A stretch of DNA of 64,000 nt from Actinomycetaceae bacterium MB13-C1-2 (GCA_035621235.1 CP141731.1:248001-312000); one strand, 5' to 3'. Positions 17,501 to 26,270 are shown, counted from the stretch's first letter. The notes: generated by a model from the sequence alone, not told the origin. A program made the numbers and translations.

Positions 17501-19362
17501 CCGTCGAGCGTGCCTCCCTAAACAAACAGGTGTTCATGGCAAGAATTGGCGGCACCGATTACGTGGCGGCTGTCGAGGACGCAGGAATTCTGGTCCAGGC
17601 GTCCGGCGTTCCACTGCCTCCGGGTCTCCCCTCCTCATTCCTTGAGCCGAGCGAAGACCCCGCACACCAGCTACTCGCCAGATACGCGCGCACTCACGGA
17701 CCGTTTACAGAAGAGGAGGTGGCGTCGCGCTTCGCTCTAGCTCCTACGACCGTACATGCCGCACTGCGCGATCTGGAGGCACGAGGCTTACTCTCGCCCG
17801 GGCTGTTCCTTCCCGCTGAGCTGGCTGATGATCGGGGTCTAGATGCGGATCACTCACAGTGGGTAGAACGTACAGTGCTGGACCGGATTCGTGTGCGTTC
17901 GCTCGCGCTATTGCGCGGTGCGGTTGAGCCGGTCGGGCAGACCAGCTTCGCTGAATTCCTCGCTGAGTGGCAGCACTATGACACAGGGAAGTCGGGCCGC
18001 TCGCTTCGCGGGTCGGAAGGTCTCTACTCGGTTCTCGATCAGCTTTCGGGACTGCCGATCCCCGCTTCGGCCTGGGAAACATTGGTGCTCCCAAACCGAA
18101 TCCTCGACTATGACGCCCGCGCCCTAGACAGCCTTGTTAGTGGCGGTGAGTTCATGTGGATTGGAGCGGGGAGAATTGGAAATCGTGACGGGTGGATCAA
18201 GTTTTTGCCGACCGGGACTGCCCCGACAGTAGATGTAAAGTCAGAGGTTTCCCTCAGCGATCTTGAGAGCGCTGTATTGGACGAGTTAGGAAACCGGGGC
18301 GCCCTCTTTGCCGGGGCGATCATTGATGGCTTGGTAACTCGGGGATTACACATTTCGGGAGTCGAACTGGCGGAGGCAATTTGGACACTCGCGTGGATGG
18401 GACTGGTTACATCGGACTCGGTTCAGGCTCTGCGCGCACGAGTCAGCGGCAAAAGGAGCGCACAGAAGACCGCGCAGACCAGGTTACGTGGCAGATCGCT
18501 AACCCGCCGGGGGATGACCGGTTTGTCGTTGGGTCGGGGGGTCGTTCCCGATCCGACGCTCGTCGGGCGCTGGTCCCTAGTCCAACCGGTCCCGGCATCC
18601 CCTACGACAGAAAGTTACGCTAAATCCGCTGACCTCAGGGCCTTGTCCTCATCCACGCGACCTGATACTCGACCCTCGCTCCAAAAAACCGGGACTCCGC
18701 GCTCGCACGCCGATACCGCAGTTGACACACACCAGCTCACAACAGACGCCGCCGCTACTCTCCAGGCCGTGGAGATGCTTGAGCGATACGGAGTTGTGAC
18801 CAGAGGCAGTGTCGTGGCCGAGGACTTTCCGGGCGGTTTCGCCCAGGCATATCGTTTCTACTCCGACTTCGAGGTATCTGGATCATGCAAGCGTGGGTAC
18901 TTCATCGAGGGACTTGGAGGGGCACAGTTTGCAGTTCCCGGAGCTGTCGACCGACTTAGGGAGATAGGCGACAATGCACAGAAGTCGGTAGGCGAGGAAC
19001 CGGCGTGGACTCTCGCCGCGACCGATCCCGCAAATCCCTACGGTGCCGCACTCCCCTGGCCCGAGGGCCTAGTGGGGAAGAGGAATGCTGGCGCCCTCGT
19101 GACGCTGGTGGGCGGAGACGCACTCCTGTACATCGAGCGCGGGGGAAAGACCGTGCTCGCACGCGAGGATGCTGATGAGTCGCGGCGCGAGGTAGCCGTT
19201 CGCTCACTGGTCGAAACTGTGCGTCGCGCCGGCCTCGCCACCTTCACCGTGGAGAAGCTCAATGGCAAACCAGTTCGAGGGTCAGTTTGGGCGAACAGTC
19301 TTACCCAAGGAGGCTTTGAGGAAGTGCCGCGCGGTCTGACTCTGCGCCGCAAAATCCACTAG
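14590..19362 (+). CDS. lhr: Lhr-type ATP-dependent DNA/RNA helicase, full length
   Basis: A 1590-residue superfamily 2 helicase, the long Lhr form. Motifs: Q-motif PTEVQREAW, Walker A APTGSGKT at residues 49-56, DEVH near 176, SATVEP (motif III), HHGSVSKE (motif IV region) and QRLGRSGHQ (motif VI). The Lhr winged-helix and beta-barrel modules follow to about 850, then a long C-terminal domain. Lhr translocates 3'-5' on single-stranded DNA and unwinds RNA:DNA hybrids; it is implicated in DNA-damage responses in mycobacteria. It is transcribed away from nei. The protein is intact with no frameshift. Confidence 0.97.
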   Translation: MTSVVHEDPLSGFSAPARAWFRGAFAQPTEVQREAWKAIRSRSNALVIAPTGSGKTLAAFMWAIDSLAKQRATASGESERDGVRILYISPLKALGVDVERNLRAPLAGIREASVAAGLEAPDISVGVRSGDTTASERRRLISNPPDILITTPESLYLLLTSAGAETLKSIDTVILDEVHALAGNKRGAHLALSLERLDMLLEKPAQRIGLSATVEPVLEVARFLGGAQPVEIVHPRASRKFDITVEVPVPDMSNPPVIEPEVINAGEPIKEHRLGSMWPSIEQSLYERIMDSRSTIVFANSRRLAERLTARLNQIHEERTQDADSPVLARAHHGSVSKEIRAQVEEDLKSGVLRCVVATGSLELGIDMGEVDLVVQIDPPPSVSSGLQRLGRSGHQVGGTSRAVFYPTHRSKLLETAVISRRMSQTQIEPLSVLSNPLDVLAQQTIAQAAVGPLEVEKWFETARRAAPFRDLPKSAYGSVLDLISGKFPSTEFASLRARVDWDRAVGTLSARPGAKRLAVTGGGTIPDRGLYRVVTGNEEDGHTRVGELDEEMVHETRVGEVFSLGTTSWRVRNINRDSVEVEPAFGTIAKTPFWRGDSMSRPVDLGRALGETGKLLTESERSGAEGYLAEAGFDSFAIDNTLTYLSEQVAQTGQVPTADSLVVEKTRDEVGDWLYVLESPLGLAVHSPWALAINARLRDRWGLETKATPSNDGIIVRVPDMDLGLYSEDDLGLENTPSDVPSAEDIFLFEPDEITRIVRDEIQGSAVFAARFREASSRALILGNSKPGKRSPLWQQRLRASELLEVASRYPDFPMILEAVREVLQDVYDTGALGTLMHDLTTRRARLTEVVTETPSPFARSLLFGYVGEFLYEGDAPAGERRIAALTVDPEVLRELLGEVPLRDLLEADAITEVESELQRTRDGWQFRGTGGLVDLVRMLGPLTVSEIANRLSADNATELEDESQIVKQTVERASLNKQVFMARIGGTDYVAAVEDAGILVQASGVPLPPGLPSSFLEPSEDPAHQLLARYARTHGPFTEEEVASRFALAPTTVHAALRDLEARGLLSPGLFLPAELADDRGLDADHSQWVERTVLDRIRVRSLALLRGAVEPVGQTSFAEFLAEWQHYDTGKSGRSLRGSEGLYSVLDQLSGLPIPASAWETLVLPNRILDYDARALDSLVSGGEFMWIGAGRIGNRDGWIKFLPTGTAPTVDVKSEVSLSDLESAVLDELGNRGALFAGAIIDGLVTRGLHISGVELAEAIWTLAWMGLVTSDSVQALRARVSGKRSAQKTAQTRLRGRSLTRRGMTGLSLGRGVVPDPTLVGRWSLVQPVPASPTTESYAKSADLRALSSSTRPDTRPSLQKTGTPRSHADTAVDTHQLTTDAAATLQAVEMLERYGVVTRGSVVAEDFPGGFAQAYRFYSDFEVSGSCKRGYFIEGLGGAQFAVPGAVDRLREIGDNAQKSVGEEPAWTLAATDPANPYGAALPWPEGLVGKRNAGALVTLVGGDALLYIERGGKTVLAREDADESRREVAVRSLVETVRRAGLATFTVEKLNGKPVRGSVWANSLTQGGFEEVPRGLTLRRKIH

Positions 19363-19506
19363 AGCGGGTGCGCCTATGGCGAGAAGTTACCGTCGGAGCC
19401 CCTAAGTTCAGCCGGCCGAAACATGCCGATCGGAGAGCGCGTGGTCTCGGCGACAAACCCGCCAAATGTGTTCCCAAGCTAGAACACTTCAACGGGACGG
19501 TTCGGA

Positions 19507-20565
19507 CTAGAGAAGTTCCCCCGCCAATAGTTCCAAGGTCTGGGTACGACCTGGGGCTGAGGCTGGGTCCTCGTCCGTAAACGCCCCCGCGACTGGTGAG
19601 ATCATGATTTCGTCGGACCGGTATTCCTCGACCAACCTGTGGAGATCCGCCGCAACCCGGCCTGGTGAACCGACGAATGTCATCGGGTACGTCTGCTGAG
19701 GCACCCCGAGTTCACGGGCGCTCCAATCGTAGTCTTCAACCGATTCAACAGATGGCTGAGCAGTTAGAGGCCCCCCGGTGCGTAGCCTCGCAGTCGTGAG
19801 GCGTTGAACTAGTGCTCGGCGCTCGGCCTCCTCCTGGGTCTGCGCGACCACAACGTTGACGGGAAGCAACGTTGTGGGTTCCGGGAACTGGGATGAAGGA
19901 ACGTAATTGTTCCGATAGATGTCGAGAATGTGGTCCATCCCCGGGATGCCGAAGTGATTTGCGAACACGTACGGTAAACCCATTTGAGCGGCAAGCTGAG
20001 CCGAGTGCGCCGAGGAACCCAGTAGCCAAATGTCCACGGCAGAGACAGGCGCTGCCGTCGCATGAATGTCGTACCGGTGCCCCGCGACGTTAAGAGGCAC
20101 ATCCTGCCCGAGCGGCGTCATGCCTCGTCCAAGGAGCTCACGAAGCAGTTCAACGTCGTTGGCGTAATTGGCAACCCCGTCGCCGGGCAACCCCTGACGC
20201 AAAATCGCGGCAGTGAGTTGGTCACTCCCAGGGGCACGACCCAGACCTAGATCAATCCGATCGGGATACATGGCGGCAAGTAGGGCGAACTGCTCGGCAA
20301 CGGCGAACGGTGCGTGATTCGCGAGCATGACGCCGCCCGAGCCGAACCGGATACGCTCTGTATTCGCGGCAAGATATGGGATAAGCACCGCGGGAACCGT
20401 CGAAGCAATGGCGGCCATGTTGTGATGTTCGGCCACCCAGTAACGGGTGTATCCGAGACGGTCCGCGAGCGCCGCAAGCTCCCTACTTGCCTGTAGGGCG
20501 TCGGCGCTGGTCTGGCCCTCGCGCAGAGGAATCAGATCAAGGACGGAGAGTTTCAAATCAGACAT
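19507..20565 (-). CDS. LLM-class flavin-dependent oxidoreductase (luciferase-like)
   Basis: A 352-residue (beta/alpha)8 flavoprotein. Typical motifs of the bacterial-luciferase-like MsnO8 type are visible: [36 protein letters not shown] and [15 protein letters not shown]. Such enzymes use reduced FMN and oxygen to oxidise small molecules. The N-terminal start at 20565 is followed directly by [13 protein letters not shown], the normal beginning of the family. The substrate is unknown and there is no adjacent flavin reductase. Confidence 0.93.
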   Translation of the reverse strand: MSDLKLSVLDLIPLREGQTSADALQASRELAALADRLGYTRYWVAEHHNMAAIASTVPAVLIPYLAANTERIRFGSGGVMLANHAPFAVAEQFALLAAMYPDRIDLGLGRAPGSDQLTAAILRQGLPGDGVANYANDVELLRELLGRGMTPLGQDVPLNVAGHRYDIHATAAPVSAVDIWLLGSSAHSAQLAAQMGLPYVFANHFGIPGMDHILDIYRNNYVPSSQFPEPTTLLPVNVVVAQTQEEAERRALVQRLTTARLRTGGPLTAQPSVESVEDYDWSARELGVPQQTYPMTFVGSPGRVAADLHRLVEEYRSDEIMISPVAGAFTDEDPASAPGRTQTLELLAGELL

Positions 20566-20773
20566 TTGCTACCTCACTAAGGGACTTCAGAGTCACTGTT
20601 GTGACAGAAGGTGACTAGCCCTCACGATACCGCGCCGGCTGATCTGTCGGCTGGTGCAGGTCTCGCTATCAAAGAAGGCAGGAAGGTGCCACAGGACCAG
20701 GCACGCAATCTCCTCGGGTCTGAACTGCCGGAGACGTACCGCACACCGAACGGTTCCGGGCACCCAGTTTGCT

Positions 20774-20857
20774 CTAGTCCGGGTTACCAGGAAACTAGGG
20801 CGTCACCGCGGCGCCGGGCACGCTATCGTCCTAATCCGGATTATCGGAAGGATTAGG
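20774..20857 (-). terminator. Twin related hairpins ending the GntR operon
   Basis: CCTAATCC (20830-20837) pairs with GGATTAGG (20850-20857), 8 bp with a 12-nt loop; the right arm contains the stop codon of the last operon gene. A second hairpin, CTAGT (20774-20778) with ACTAG (20794-20798), lies 30 bases farther on and has a similar overall sequence, as if duplicated and diverged. Neither has a U-tract. Confidence 0.5.
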
Positions 20858-21338
20858 GCAGGTCATCCTTAACCGTCACGGAAACTCGACCGAAAGGCAC
20901 CGAAATACTCTCCCCGTTTTCCATATCATCGCTGATTTCAAGACGGCCAAATCCCGCATACATCGCGATGATTGCCACCATGGTAAACCCAACGATTACC
21001 GCCACGGTGGACTTGAGTATCTGGTCAGCCCGCTGTGATGTCATGGCTCGGCTAGCAATCCACACGCCAACAATGACGATAAGAAGCGCTAAGAGCAAAA
21101 ACGAGAAAGAAGGCCCTAAAACTAGCATTACGCTTCGCGGTGGCTCGCTTGTTGGGTTCCCCTGAGAGTCGACGAAGCTTCCATCGTCACTGAACCCTCC
21201 CGAACTCTTTCCTTTCGAAGACGTTCCCATCATCAGGTAGACAAGTAGGCTCAGTAACAGGGCGATCAAGAGTCGAACGACGCGAACGAGGGCTGCCCGC
21301 GATTCTTCTTCTGTCCGCAATGGAGTTGTCGTGTTCAT
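20853..21338 (-). CDS. Small three-TM membrane protein of GntR operon
   Basis: A 161-residue membrane protein with three predicted TM segments (about residues 20-38, 68-95 and 110-130), a Ser/Gly-rich loop between the first two, and an acidic, beta-like C-terminal tail ending VTVKDDLP. No family recognised. Its ATG overlaps the stop of the GntR regulator by one base (TGATG), so expression is coupled to the regulator. By analogy with YtrA-type loci, it may be an envelope-stress or export accessory protein, but this is only an inference from operon context. Confidence 0.75.
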   Translation of the reverse strand: MNTTTPLRTEEESRAALVRVVRLLIALLLSLLVYLMMGTSSKGKSSGGFSDDGSFVDSQGNPTSEPPRSVMLVLGPSFSFLLLALLIVIVGVWIASRAMTSQRADQILKSTVAVIVGFTMVAIIAMYAGFGRLEISDDMENGESISVPFGRVSVTVKDDLP

Positions 21339-21757
21339 CAGTTGTCTCCCGATCTTGCTTGTGTCTGAGCTCTGCGACTATCTAGAGATAGGGGATCACG
21401 TTTGGACCATGCACTTTGGATCAGGCCGACGACATCTGCCTGGCTCACGCCAACTGCCTGCGCGCGGTCGACTAGGTCCTCCACGGCCCGGCCCAAAAGT
21501 GCTTGTTCCCGTTGTCGGGTTGGCGGTCCGATCACTCTTGAGCCTGCCATTCGGGTGGAGGAGATCAACCCACTTGTTTCTAGCTCCGAATACGCTCTAG
21601 CGACCGTTCCTGGGGCAACGCGAAGGTCCCCCGCCAGCTGCCTGATCGAAGGCAGTCTGTGATTGTCAGGCAACTCCCCCGAGCGAATCTGCGCCGCTAT
21701 CTGCGACCGGATTTGTTCGTATGGTGGTGTCGTTGCAGAAACATCAACGACGATCAT
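21338..21757 (-). CDS. GntR-family transcription regulator, YtrA subfamily
   Basis: A 139-residue regulator. Residues 9-75 form the GntR winged helix: PPYEQIRSQIAAQIRSGELP, LPSIRQLAGDLRVAPGTVARAYSELE (recognition helix region) and GLISSTRMAGSRV. The remaining C-terminal part is too short for FadR or UTRA ligand domains, which is diagnostic of the YtrA subfamily; members repress operons encoding membrane proteins or ABC transporters. It overlaps the upstream membrane-protein gene by 4 bases and the downstream one by 1 base. A palindrome overlapping the operon promoter at 22743-22762 is the obvious candidate operator. Confidence 0.9.
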   Translation of the reverse strand: MIVVDVSATTPPYEQIRSQIAAQIRSGELPDNHRLPSIRQLAGDLRVAPGTVARAYSELETSGLISSTRMAGSRVIGPPTRQREQALLGRAVEDLVDRAQAVGVSQADVVGLIQSAWSKRDPLSLDSRRAQTQARSGDN

Positions 21758-22686
21758 CGATCCGACTCCATTCCCGTCGCCTCCGTCGAATAACGAGGCA
21801 GATCAGAAGCGCGCCGCACAGCGCTACCGAAAATGATCAGAGAAATTGTCAGGACTGGACCAGTAAACGCGAACACACTGAGGTTGGGCGCCAACGCTAT
21901 CAATGAATCGGATACAGACGGCGAGGAAGTAATCAGGAGCACTAGCGCCGAAAAAGCCGAGAACTCGATGAAGACCGCGCCCGCACTCAGTTGAACGATT
22001 ATCGTGACGCTCTGGGACCTCCATCGTCGGTCAACGGTCTCATAGTCCGCGCCAGGGACTACAGGCAGTGAGCTCACTCGACGCACCGCGATCCAGGTGA
22101 CCAGTCCGAGCACTGCCGTCAACGCCAGCAAAGGCAAACCTAGAACCACTCCTAGCAGCGGAGGCTGTAGTCTGCACTGCGTTACCCCGTCCACCAACTC
22201 GCATTTGAACCCCGGCTCAAATCCAAGTCCGGTGGCCCGGGTTCGAAGTAGCAAAGAGACACCCACCGCGCCGACCAGTAGGACTGCGGCCACTCCCCAC
22301 CAAACAAGAGTTGTCTTCGCAAGCGAGTCTGTCGGATTACGAGACTCAAGTGAGGCGGCCCGACGATTCCCGATCTTCCCTCCGTGGGCGGGCCACCACG
22401 TGTAAACGAGGAGTCCCACAATTACACCGATGCCTGGCACCAATATCGCCCAGGCCGGGCGCGTATAGGGGAACAACACGAGGAGCAAAACGACCACCAA
22501 TAGCGCGGTTATCGCCGCGATGAGCATCCTTCGCCGAGCGCTTAGCAGACTCGCAGACGCATCATCGCTCAAGGGAACAGTCGGCGTCGGGGAATTGCCT
22601 CCCCGACCGATAAGCCATGCGAGTGCAAGTAGCAGTGGGGGTTGTAGAAGGAAGAACAGAGTGAACGTCAACGAATGGAACTCCAC
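21754..22686 (-). CDS. Seven-TM membrane protein, first gene of GntR operon
   Basis: A polytopic membrane protein with about seven hydrophobic helices, a short extracytoplasmic loop containing two Cys (FKCELVDGVTQCRL) and a conserved-looking cytoplasmic segment after the second helix. No family recognised. The longest frame begins ATG at 22737, but a well-formed promoter (TTGACA, 17 bases, TAGATT) places its -10 inside that extension, so translation more probably begins at GTG 22686 (or 22689), preceded by GGGGG at 22693-22697 on the minus strand. It overlaps the GntR gene by ATGA. Confidence 0.75.
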   Translation of the reverse strand: MEFHSLTFTLFFLLQPPLLLALAWLIGRGGNSPTPTVPLSDDASASLLSARRRMLIAAITALLVVVLLLVLFPYTRPAWAILVPGIGVIVGLLVYTWWPAHGGKIGNRRAASLESRNPTDSLAKTTLVWWGVAAVLLVGAVGVSLLLRTRATGLGFEPGFKCELVDGVTQCRLQPPLLGVVLGLPLLALTAVLGLVTWIAVRRVSSLPVVPGADYETVDRRWRSQSVTIIVQLSAGAVFIEFSAFSALVLLITSSPSVSDSLIALAPNLSVFAFTGPVLTISLIIFGSAVRRASDLPRYSTEATGMESDR

Positions 22687-22721
22687 CACACACCCCCGTG
22701 TACCAACTGTCTGATACAGGT

Positions 22722-22762
22722 AATCTAGGGTCGCCATGGGACTGTGTCAAGCACTTGACACA
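22722..22762 (-). promoter_or_regulatory. Promoter with embedded 20-bp operator palindrome for GntR operon
   Basis: On the minus strand TTGACA (22745-22750) is followed by exactly 17 bases and TAGATT (22722-22727). The -35 box lies inside the palindrome TGTGTCAAG-CA-CTTGACACA (22743-22762), 9-bp arms around a 2-bp centre. A repressor bound here would block RNA polymerase; the YtrA-type GntR encoded in the operon is the likely ligand. A short CTGT/ACAG repeat lies downstream near the start site. Confidence 0.75.
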
Positions 22763-22767
22763 CTCCC

Positions 22768-23706
22768 TCACCCGACCTTCGGTCTTCCCGAAATCCAGAC
22801 GTAGACGCCCAGCACCACCGCGCCGCCTCCGAGCACAACTAGCCACCACGGGAAGCCGGGGCCTTGAACAACTTCGGCAAAAGGTGCTGGGGCGTCTTCC
22901 ACTCGTTCGCCCGTCACGAGGATTCGGTGTGTGTTCAGACCTATCGGGGTGCAGGTCACCAGCGTCACCAAGTCTCTGCCCGCGAGTGGAATGATCTGCT
23001 CCGTCTGGTCCGGCGAAACAACCTGGGTGTCGATCACCCGATATGTCAACCATTCTCCAGCCACCTGAATGTAGAACTCGTCCCCCGGTTGTACCCGATC
23101 CAGCTTATTGAACAGCTTGGATTCGGCCAGCCCACGATGCGCCGTTAGCACGGAGCGAGTTCCGTCGCCTCCGACCGGGAGAGCAGTGCCTCGCAGATGG
23201 CCGACTCCCCTGCGAAGGGTGGCGTCCGCGGTTCCGTGGAACACCGGCAGATCCACTGAAGCGGCGGGAACGACCAGTCTGGCCATTACTTCCGAGTCGT
23301 CCACTCGAAGCAGATTCTGATAGATCGTTGATCCTGCGGCATCGGCCTCATCAGAGTCGGCAGCCGTCGGCACATTAGCCCCGGCCTCAAGGATCGCTCC
23401 AGTCGCAATCTGTGCGTTGTACTCGCGGGCCTGATCAAGCAATAGCTCATTCTGTGCCGCCGTGTTCAGGTCCGTCGCCGCCTCGTGGTCGCGCACCAAC
23501 TGCGACTCATTCAGCGCCGACACCCACATGGCCGCACGCGGATAAAGGAACACGGAAAGCCCGATCAGCGCCGCAATCGCGATTAGTAGGGCAACCCAGT
23601 CCATGCGCCAGCGAGGGGCTTGTGCCCGCACAACTCCTTTGTCATCGGAGGCCTCCACCCACGTCGAACCCTGGGCCACAAAGGGCGTTTCCGAGTGTTT
23701 CCCCAT
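22768..23706 (-). CDS. Class C sortase (pilin polymerase), second copy
   Basis: About 312 residues. The sortase core has the catalytic His in LTAHRGL, Cys in VTLVTCTPIGLNTHR and Arg in HRILVTGER; one TM precedes the domain and another closes the protein (WWLVVLGGGAVVLGVYVWI), as in class C enzymes. The lid segment that normally carries an Asp-Pro-aromatic plug is replaced by an Ala/Glu/Asp-rich stretch with no such motif. The frame can be extended to 23808, but ATG 23706 overlaps the previous sortase stop by one base (TGATG) and is preferred. It probably joins pilins or attaches the pilus base. Confidence 0.9.
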   Translation of the reverse strand: MGKHSETPFVAQGSTWVEASDDKGVVRAQAPRWRMDWVALLIAIAALIGLSVFLYPRAAMWVSALNESQLVRDHEAATDLNTAAQNELLLDQAREYNAQIATGAILEAGANVPTAADSDEADAAGSTIYQNLLRVDDSEVMARLVVPAASVDLPVFHGTADATLRRGVGHLRGTALPVGGDGTRSVLTAHRGLAESKLFNKLDRVQPGDEFYIQVAGEWLTYRVIDTQVVSPDQTEQIIPLAGRDLVTLVTCTPIGLNTHRILVTGERVEDAPAPFAEVVQGPGFPWWLVVLGGGAVVLGVYVWISGRPKVG

Positions 23707-24578
23707 CACGCCATGTCCTCGTTCGAAGGACGCTCCGCCCTCTTCCTCCCCGGAGTAAACAGGAGCAGAGCACTCACGGACGACACCCCGACGAACCACA
23801 CCACCCACCAGGGGAAGCCCACCGCGGGAACTTCAGGAACTGTGATGATGTCTCCCGGTCCGTCGATACGCTCGGCATGGACCATTAGTCGATGCGTGTT
23901 CAGTCCAATGGGGGTACAGGTGAACACTGTTACCCAGTCTTCCCCCGGAATGATCGCCAGGCTCTCCGTGTCTCCCGGCTCCACGGTTTCAATCTGGCGT
24001 ACCTGGTAGTAGTGGTCCTCCCCCATCACGCTGATCCACAGCGTTTGTCCCACTTCCGCGTTAAGCAGGTTGGTGAGTAACCGCGCGTTCTTCAAACCCG
24101 AATGCGCTGTCAGGACCGAATGGGTCCCGGGGCCTCCGACCGGCAAAGATGTTCCGTACAGGTGACCGATCCCGCGGCTAAGCGCACTCTGCTCTGTTCC
24201 GTGATAGATGGGTAGCGCGATATCTAGGTCGGGGTATGTCAGGGTTCCGATGGCGTCCGAACCCGATACCCTCAGCAACTCCATGTACGCGCGATAACGG
24301 GGAGTGTTCAGCTCCCCGTCGTCCTCTTTGGTTATGAACGGGTCAAGCAGAAGACCTGCCTGTAGCGTGTCGTTGTATTGGTACGCGGCATCCAGAAGCT
24401 CCTCGCGCCTTGGGTCCGAGGTTTGCTCAACCGACTGGTTGTATCCCGTCATTACACGCCGTTGGTTGATTGCAGAAAACCATTCCGCCGCGTCCGCATA
24501 GACCAGTAGACCCACGCCCACCATGACCGCGAACTGGATTAGTAGTCCGCTGATCATCTGGCGGGTGCGACGCTTCAT
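23706..24578 (-). CDS. Class C sortase (pilin polymerase), first copy
   Basis: About 290 residues, starting at ATG 24578, which overlaps the pilin stop by 4 bases (ATGA); the frame could be read from 24629 but that would lie inside the pilin gene. A TM anchor (MISGLLIQFAVMVGVGLLVYA) is followed by the lid motif DPF in LLLDPFITKED, the catalytic His in LTAHSGL, Cys in VFTCTPIGLNTHR and Arg in HRLMVHAER, and a C-terminal TM. Class C sortases link pilin monomers by isopeptide bonds between the LPxTG Thr and a pilin-motif Lys. It presumably polymerises one or both pilins encoded upstream. Confidence 0.94.
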   Translation of the reverse strand: MKRRTRQMISGLLIQFAVMVGVGLLVYADAAEWFSAINQRRVMTGYNQSVEQTSDPRREELLDAAYQYNDTLQAGLLLDPFITKEDDGELNTPRYRAYMELLRVSGSDAIGTLTYPDLDIALPIYHGTEQSALSRGIGHLYGTSLPVGGPGTHSVLTAHSGLKNARLLTNLLNAEVGQTLWISVMGEDHYYQVRQIETVEPGDTESLAIIPGEDWVTVFTCTPIGLNTHRLMVHAERIDGPGDIITVPEVPAVGFPWWVVWFVGVSSVSALLLFTPGRKRAERPSNEDMA

Positions 24579-26110
24579 TCTTCGCTCTCCGATTCCCGGC
24601 GACGGGTTCGTAGGAAGAAGCCCACGCACAGTAGCCCTACGCCAAGCACTATAGCGCCAGCTACGTCAGCTCCGGTTGAGGGAAGCTCACCCTCGCCGCC
24701 GTTGCCCCCGTTTCCGCCGTTGCCGCCACGCCACAGTTCTTGAATTAGCACGACCGGCGCGTCCACCGCCTCGACCGCACCGGCCATTACATGCGCTCGA
24801 CCGCTCCAGCCGGAAGGAGTCTGTGTCATCACCGCGTAGTAGCCGCGAAACAGGGATGAGGTGCGGTCACGGTCTAACCCGTTGGCAAAGTTTGAGAAGC
24901 GAAGTCCCGAAATAGTAACGGATCCGTCAGGACCCGTCGTCCATTTGCTTTCACCATCAACTTCAATGGGGTTGGTGAGAGTAGCCGCGTCGCCTTCTGT
25001 TGCAAACAACTGGAAGACGGTTCCAGGAATCACCGTCTGTGGGTGGTCCCGATCCCGGGCCAATATCTGTATTGACCCAAACTTGGTTGTCTCAGTGTCC
25101 TCCGCGGTAGTGGCATCACTCGTGGATGCGCCAGAACCTGCGCGCATGTAGGCGCGATTACTGTAGACGCCGTCCGCTTCTGTTCCCGCCCCGCGCACCA
25201 GTGTCCTGTAGCTGATGACGACGTTGGTATCTGAACTGTCAGCGCGCGCCTGGTCTAGCTTCACCAATCCCGACGGGGTGAACTCGACTCGAATCACCAA
25301 CTGTCCTGCCACATTCTGTAGCGAAATCGAATAGTCACTTGGTCCGATAACGGGCAGGAGGCCGCGAGTGATGCTCTGCCTTCGATCCTCTGAGGTTTGT
25401 GCCAATTGGACCCGAACCTCAGACACGTCCTCTATCAGGTCGAGTCGCGGGTCAAGGGTGTTAGTAACCGCGTACAGGTCAAGGCTCGGCACTCGCGGGA
25501 TCGTGGAGTATGACTCCCAGAGAACCGGGTCCTCCGAGGTGATCGTGTCCTCATCAATCACGCGTAGGTCAATCGATGCAACCGCGTTCTTCGGATAGAC
25601 GTGAATATCGGTGAGCCATGTTCCGGCCGTTGGGAGCGGTGCGGTAACCAAGAAGGGGTCCGAGGGAAGCACTCCTTTTGGCACACTAGTTTCCTGGACC
25701 AGGTAAAGGCCGGTGTCCAGAGGGCCAAGTTGTGCTACACCCCGGCTGTTAGTGGTCGCAGTATCCGCTGGGGTCAACGAGTTGGTTGAAGCAACGGCAT
25801 CTGAAACAGTGATGCTATTGAGCTCCTGCCAACCGGAGGGATCAGTCAAGTCGATTCCCGGCACCAGTGTTGCGGTGAAAGTGACACCAGCTATTGGCGT
25901 TCCGTTGATGTCTTGCGGCAACCCCGTCGCGGGTTCGCCGAACTGGTCAGGCTGTTCTAGTTTCTTGATGGAGATTGTCGCCGAGTCTGGAATGGGATCA
26001 GAAGGCAGGTCCGGCGTCTTTGCTGTGGAAGCAAACGAGGCCGACCCGAGAGAGAACACGAGGGGCAAAAAGGCAGCAACGGCTGCGACCCGCTGTCGGG
26101 TCTTGATCAT
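24575..26110 (-). CDS. Sortase-dependent pilin, LPSTG-anchored (second shaft-type pilin)
   Basis: A 511-residue secreted pilin with a signal peptide (to about residue 28), an N-terminal domain containing the pilin motif WLTDIHVYPKN (Lys for polymerisation) and E-box-like YLVQETSVPKG, further CnaB-like domains including SIQILARDRDHPQTVIPGT, a GGNGGNGG spacer, and the sorting signal LPSTG, hydrophobic helix and RTRRR tail. A second E-box position reads YYAVMTQTPSGW, where Glu is replaced by Thr, so that domain may lack its isopeptide. GGAGG precedes the ATG at good spacing. It follows the LPLTG pilin gene and overlaps the first sortase. Confidence 0.92.
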   Translation of the reverse strand: MIKTRQRVAAVAAFLPLVFSLGSASFASTAKTPDLPSDPIPDSATISIKKLEQPDQFGEPATGLPQDINGTPIAGVTFTATLVPGIDLTDPSGWQELNSITVSDAVASTNSLTPADTATTNSRGVAQLGPLDTGLYLVQETSVPKGVLPSDPFLVTAPLPTAGTWLTDIHVYPKNAVASIDLRVIDEDTITSEDPVLWESYSTIPRVPSLDLYAVTNTLDPRLDLIEDVSEVRVQLAQTSEDRRQSITRGLLPVIGPSDYSISLQNVAGQLVIRVEFTPSGLVKLDQARADSSDTNVVISYRTLVRGAGTEADGVYSNRAYMRAGSGASTSDATTAEDTETTKFGSIQILARDRDHPQTVIPGTVFQLFATEGDAATLTNPIEVDGESKWTTGPDGSVTISGLRFSNFANGLDRDRTSSLFRGYYAVMTQTPSGWSGRAHVMAGAVEAVDAPVVLIQELWRGGNGGNGGNGGEGELPSTGADVAGAIVLGVGLLCVGFFLRTRRRESESEE

Positions 26111-26270
26111 TTCGCCTCCTTCATTACACGCATTCCAGACCTACCAGACGAGCGCGGTGTTACGCGGGGTTCCTAGACTCACCACGTGGGCATGGTACCG
26201 ATTACGCGAGTTCCGAGTCCGCTATCCGAGTCTTGGGGGGGCCGCCCAGACCAGTACTCGTTGCACGAAC

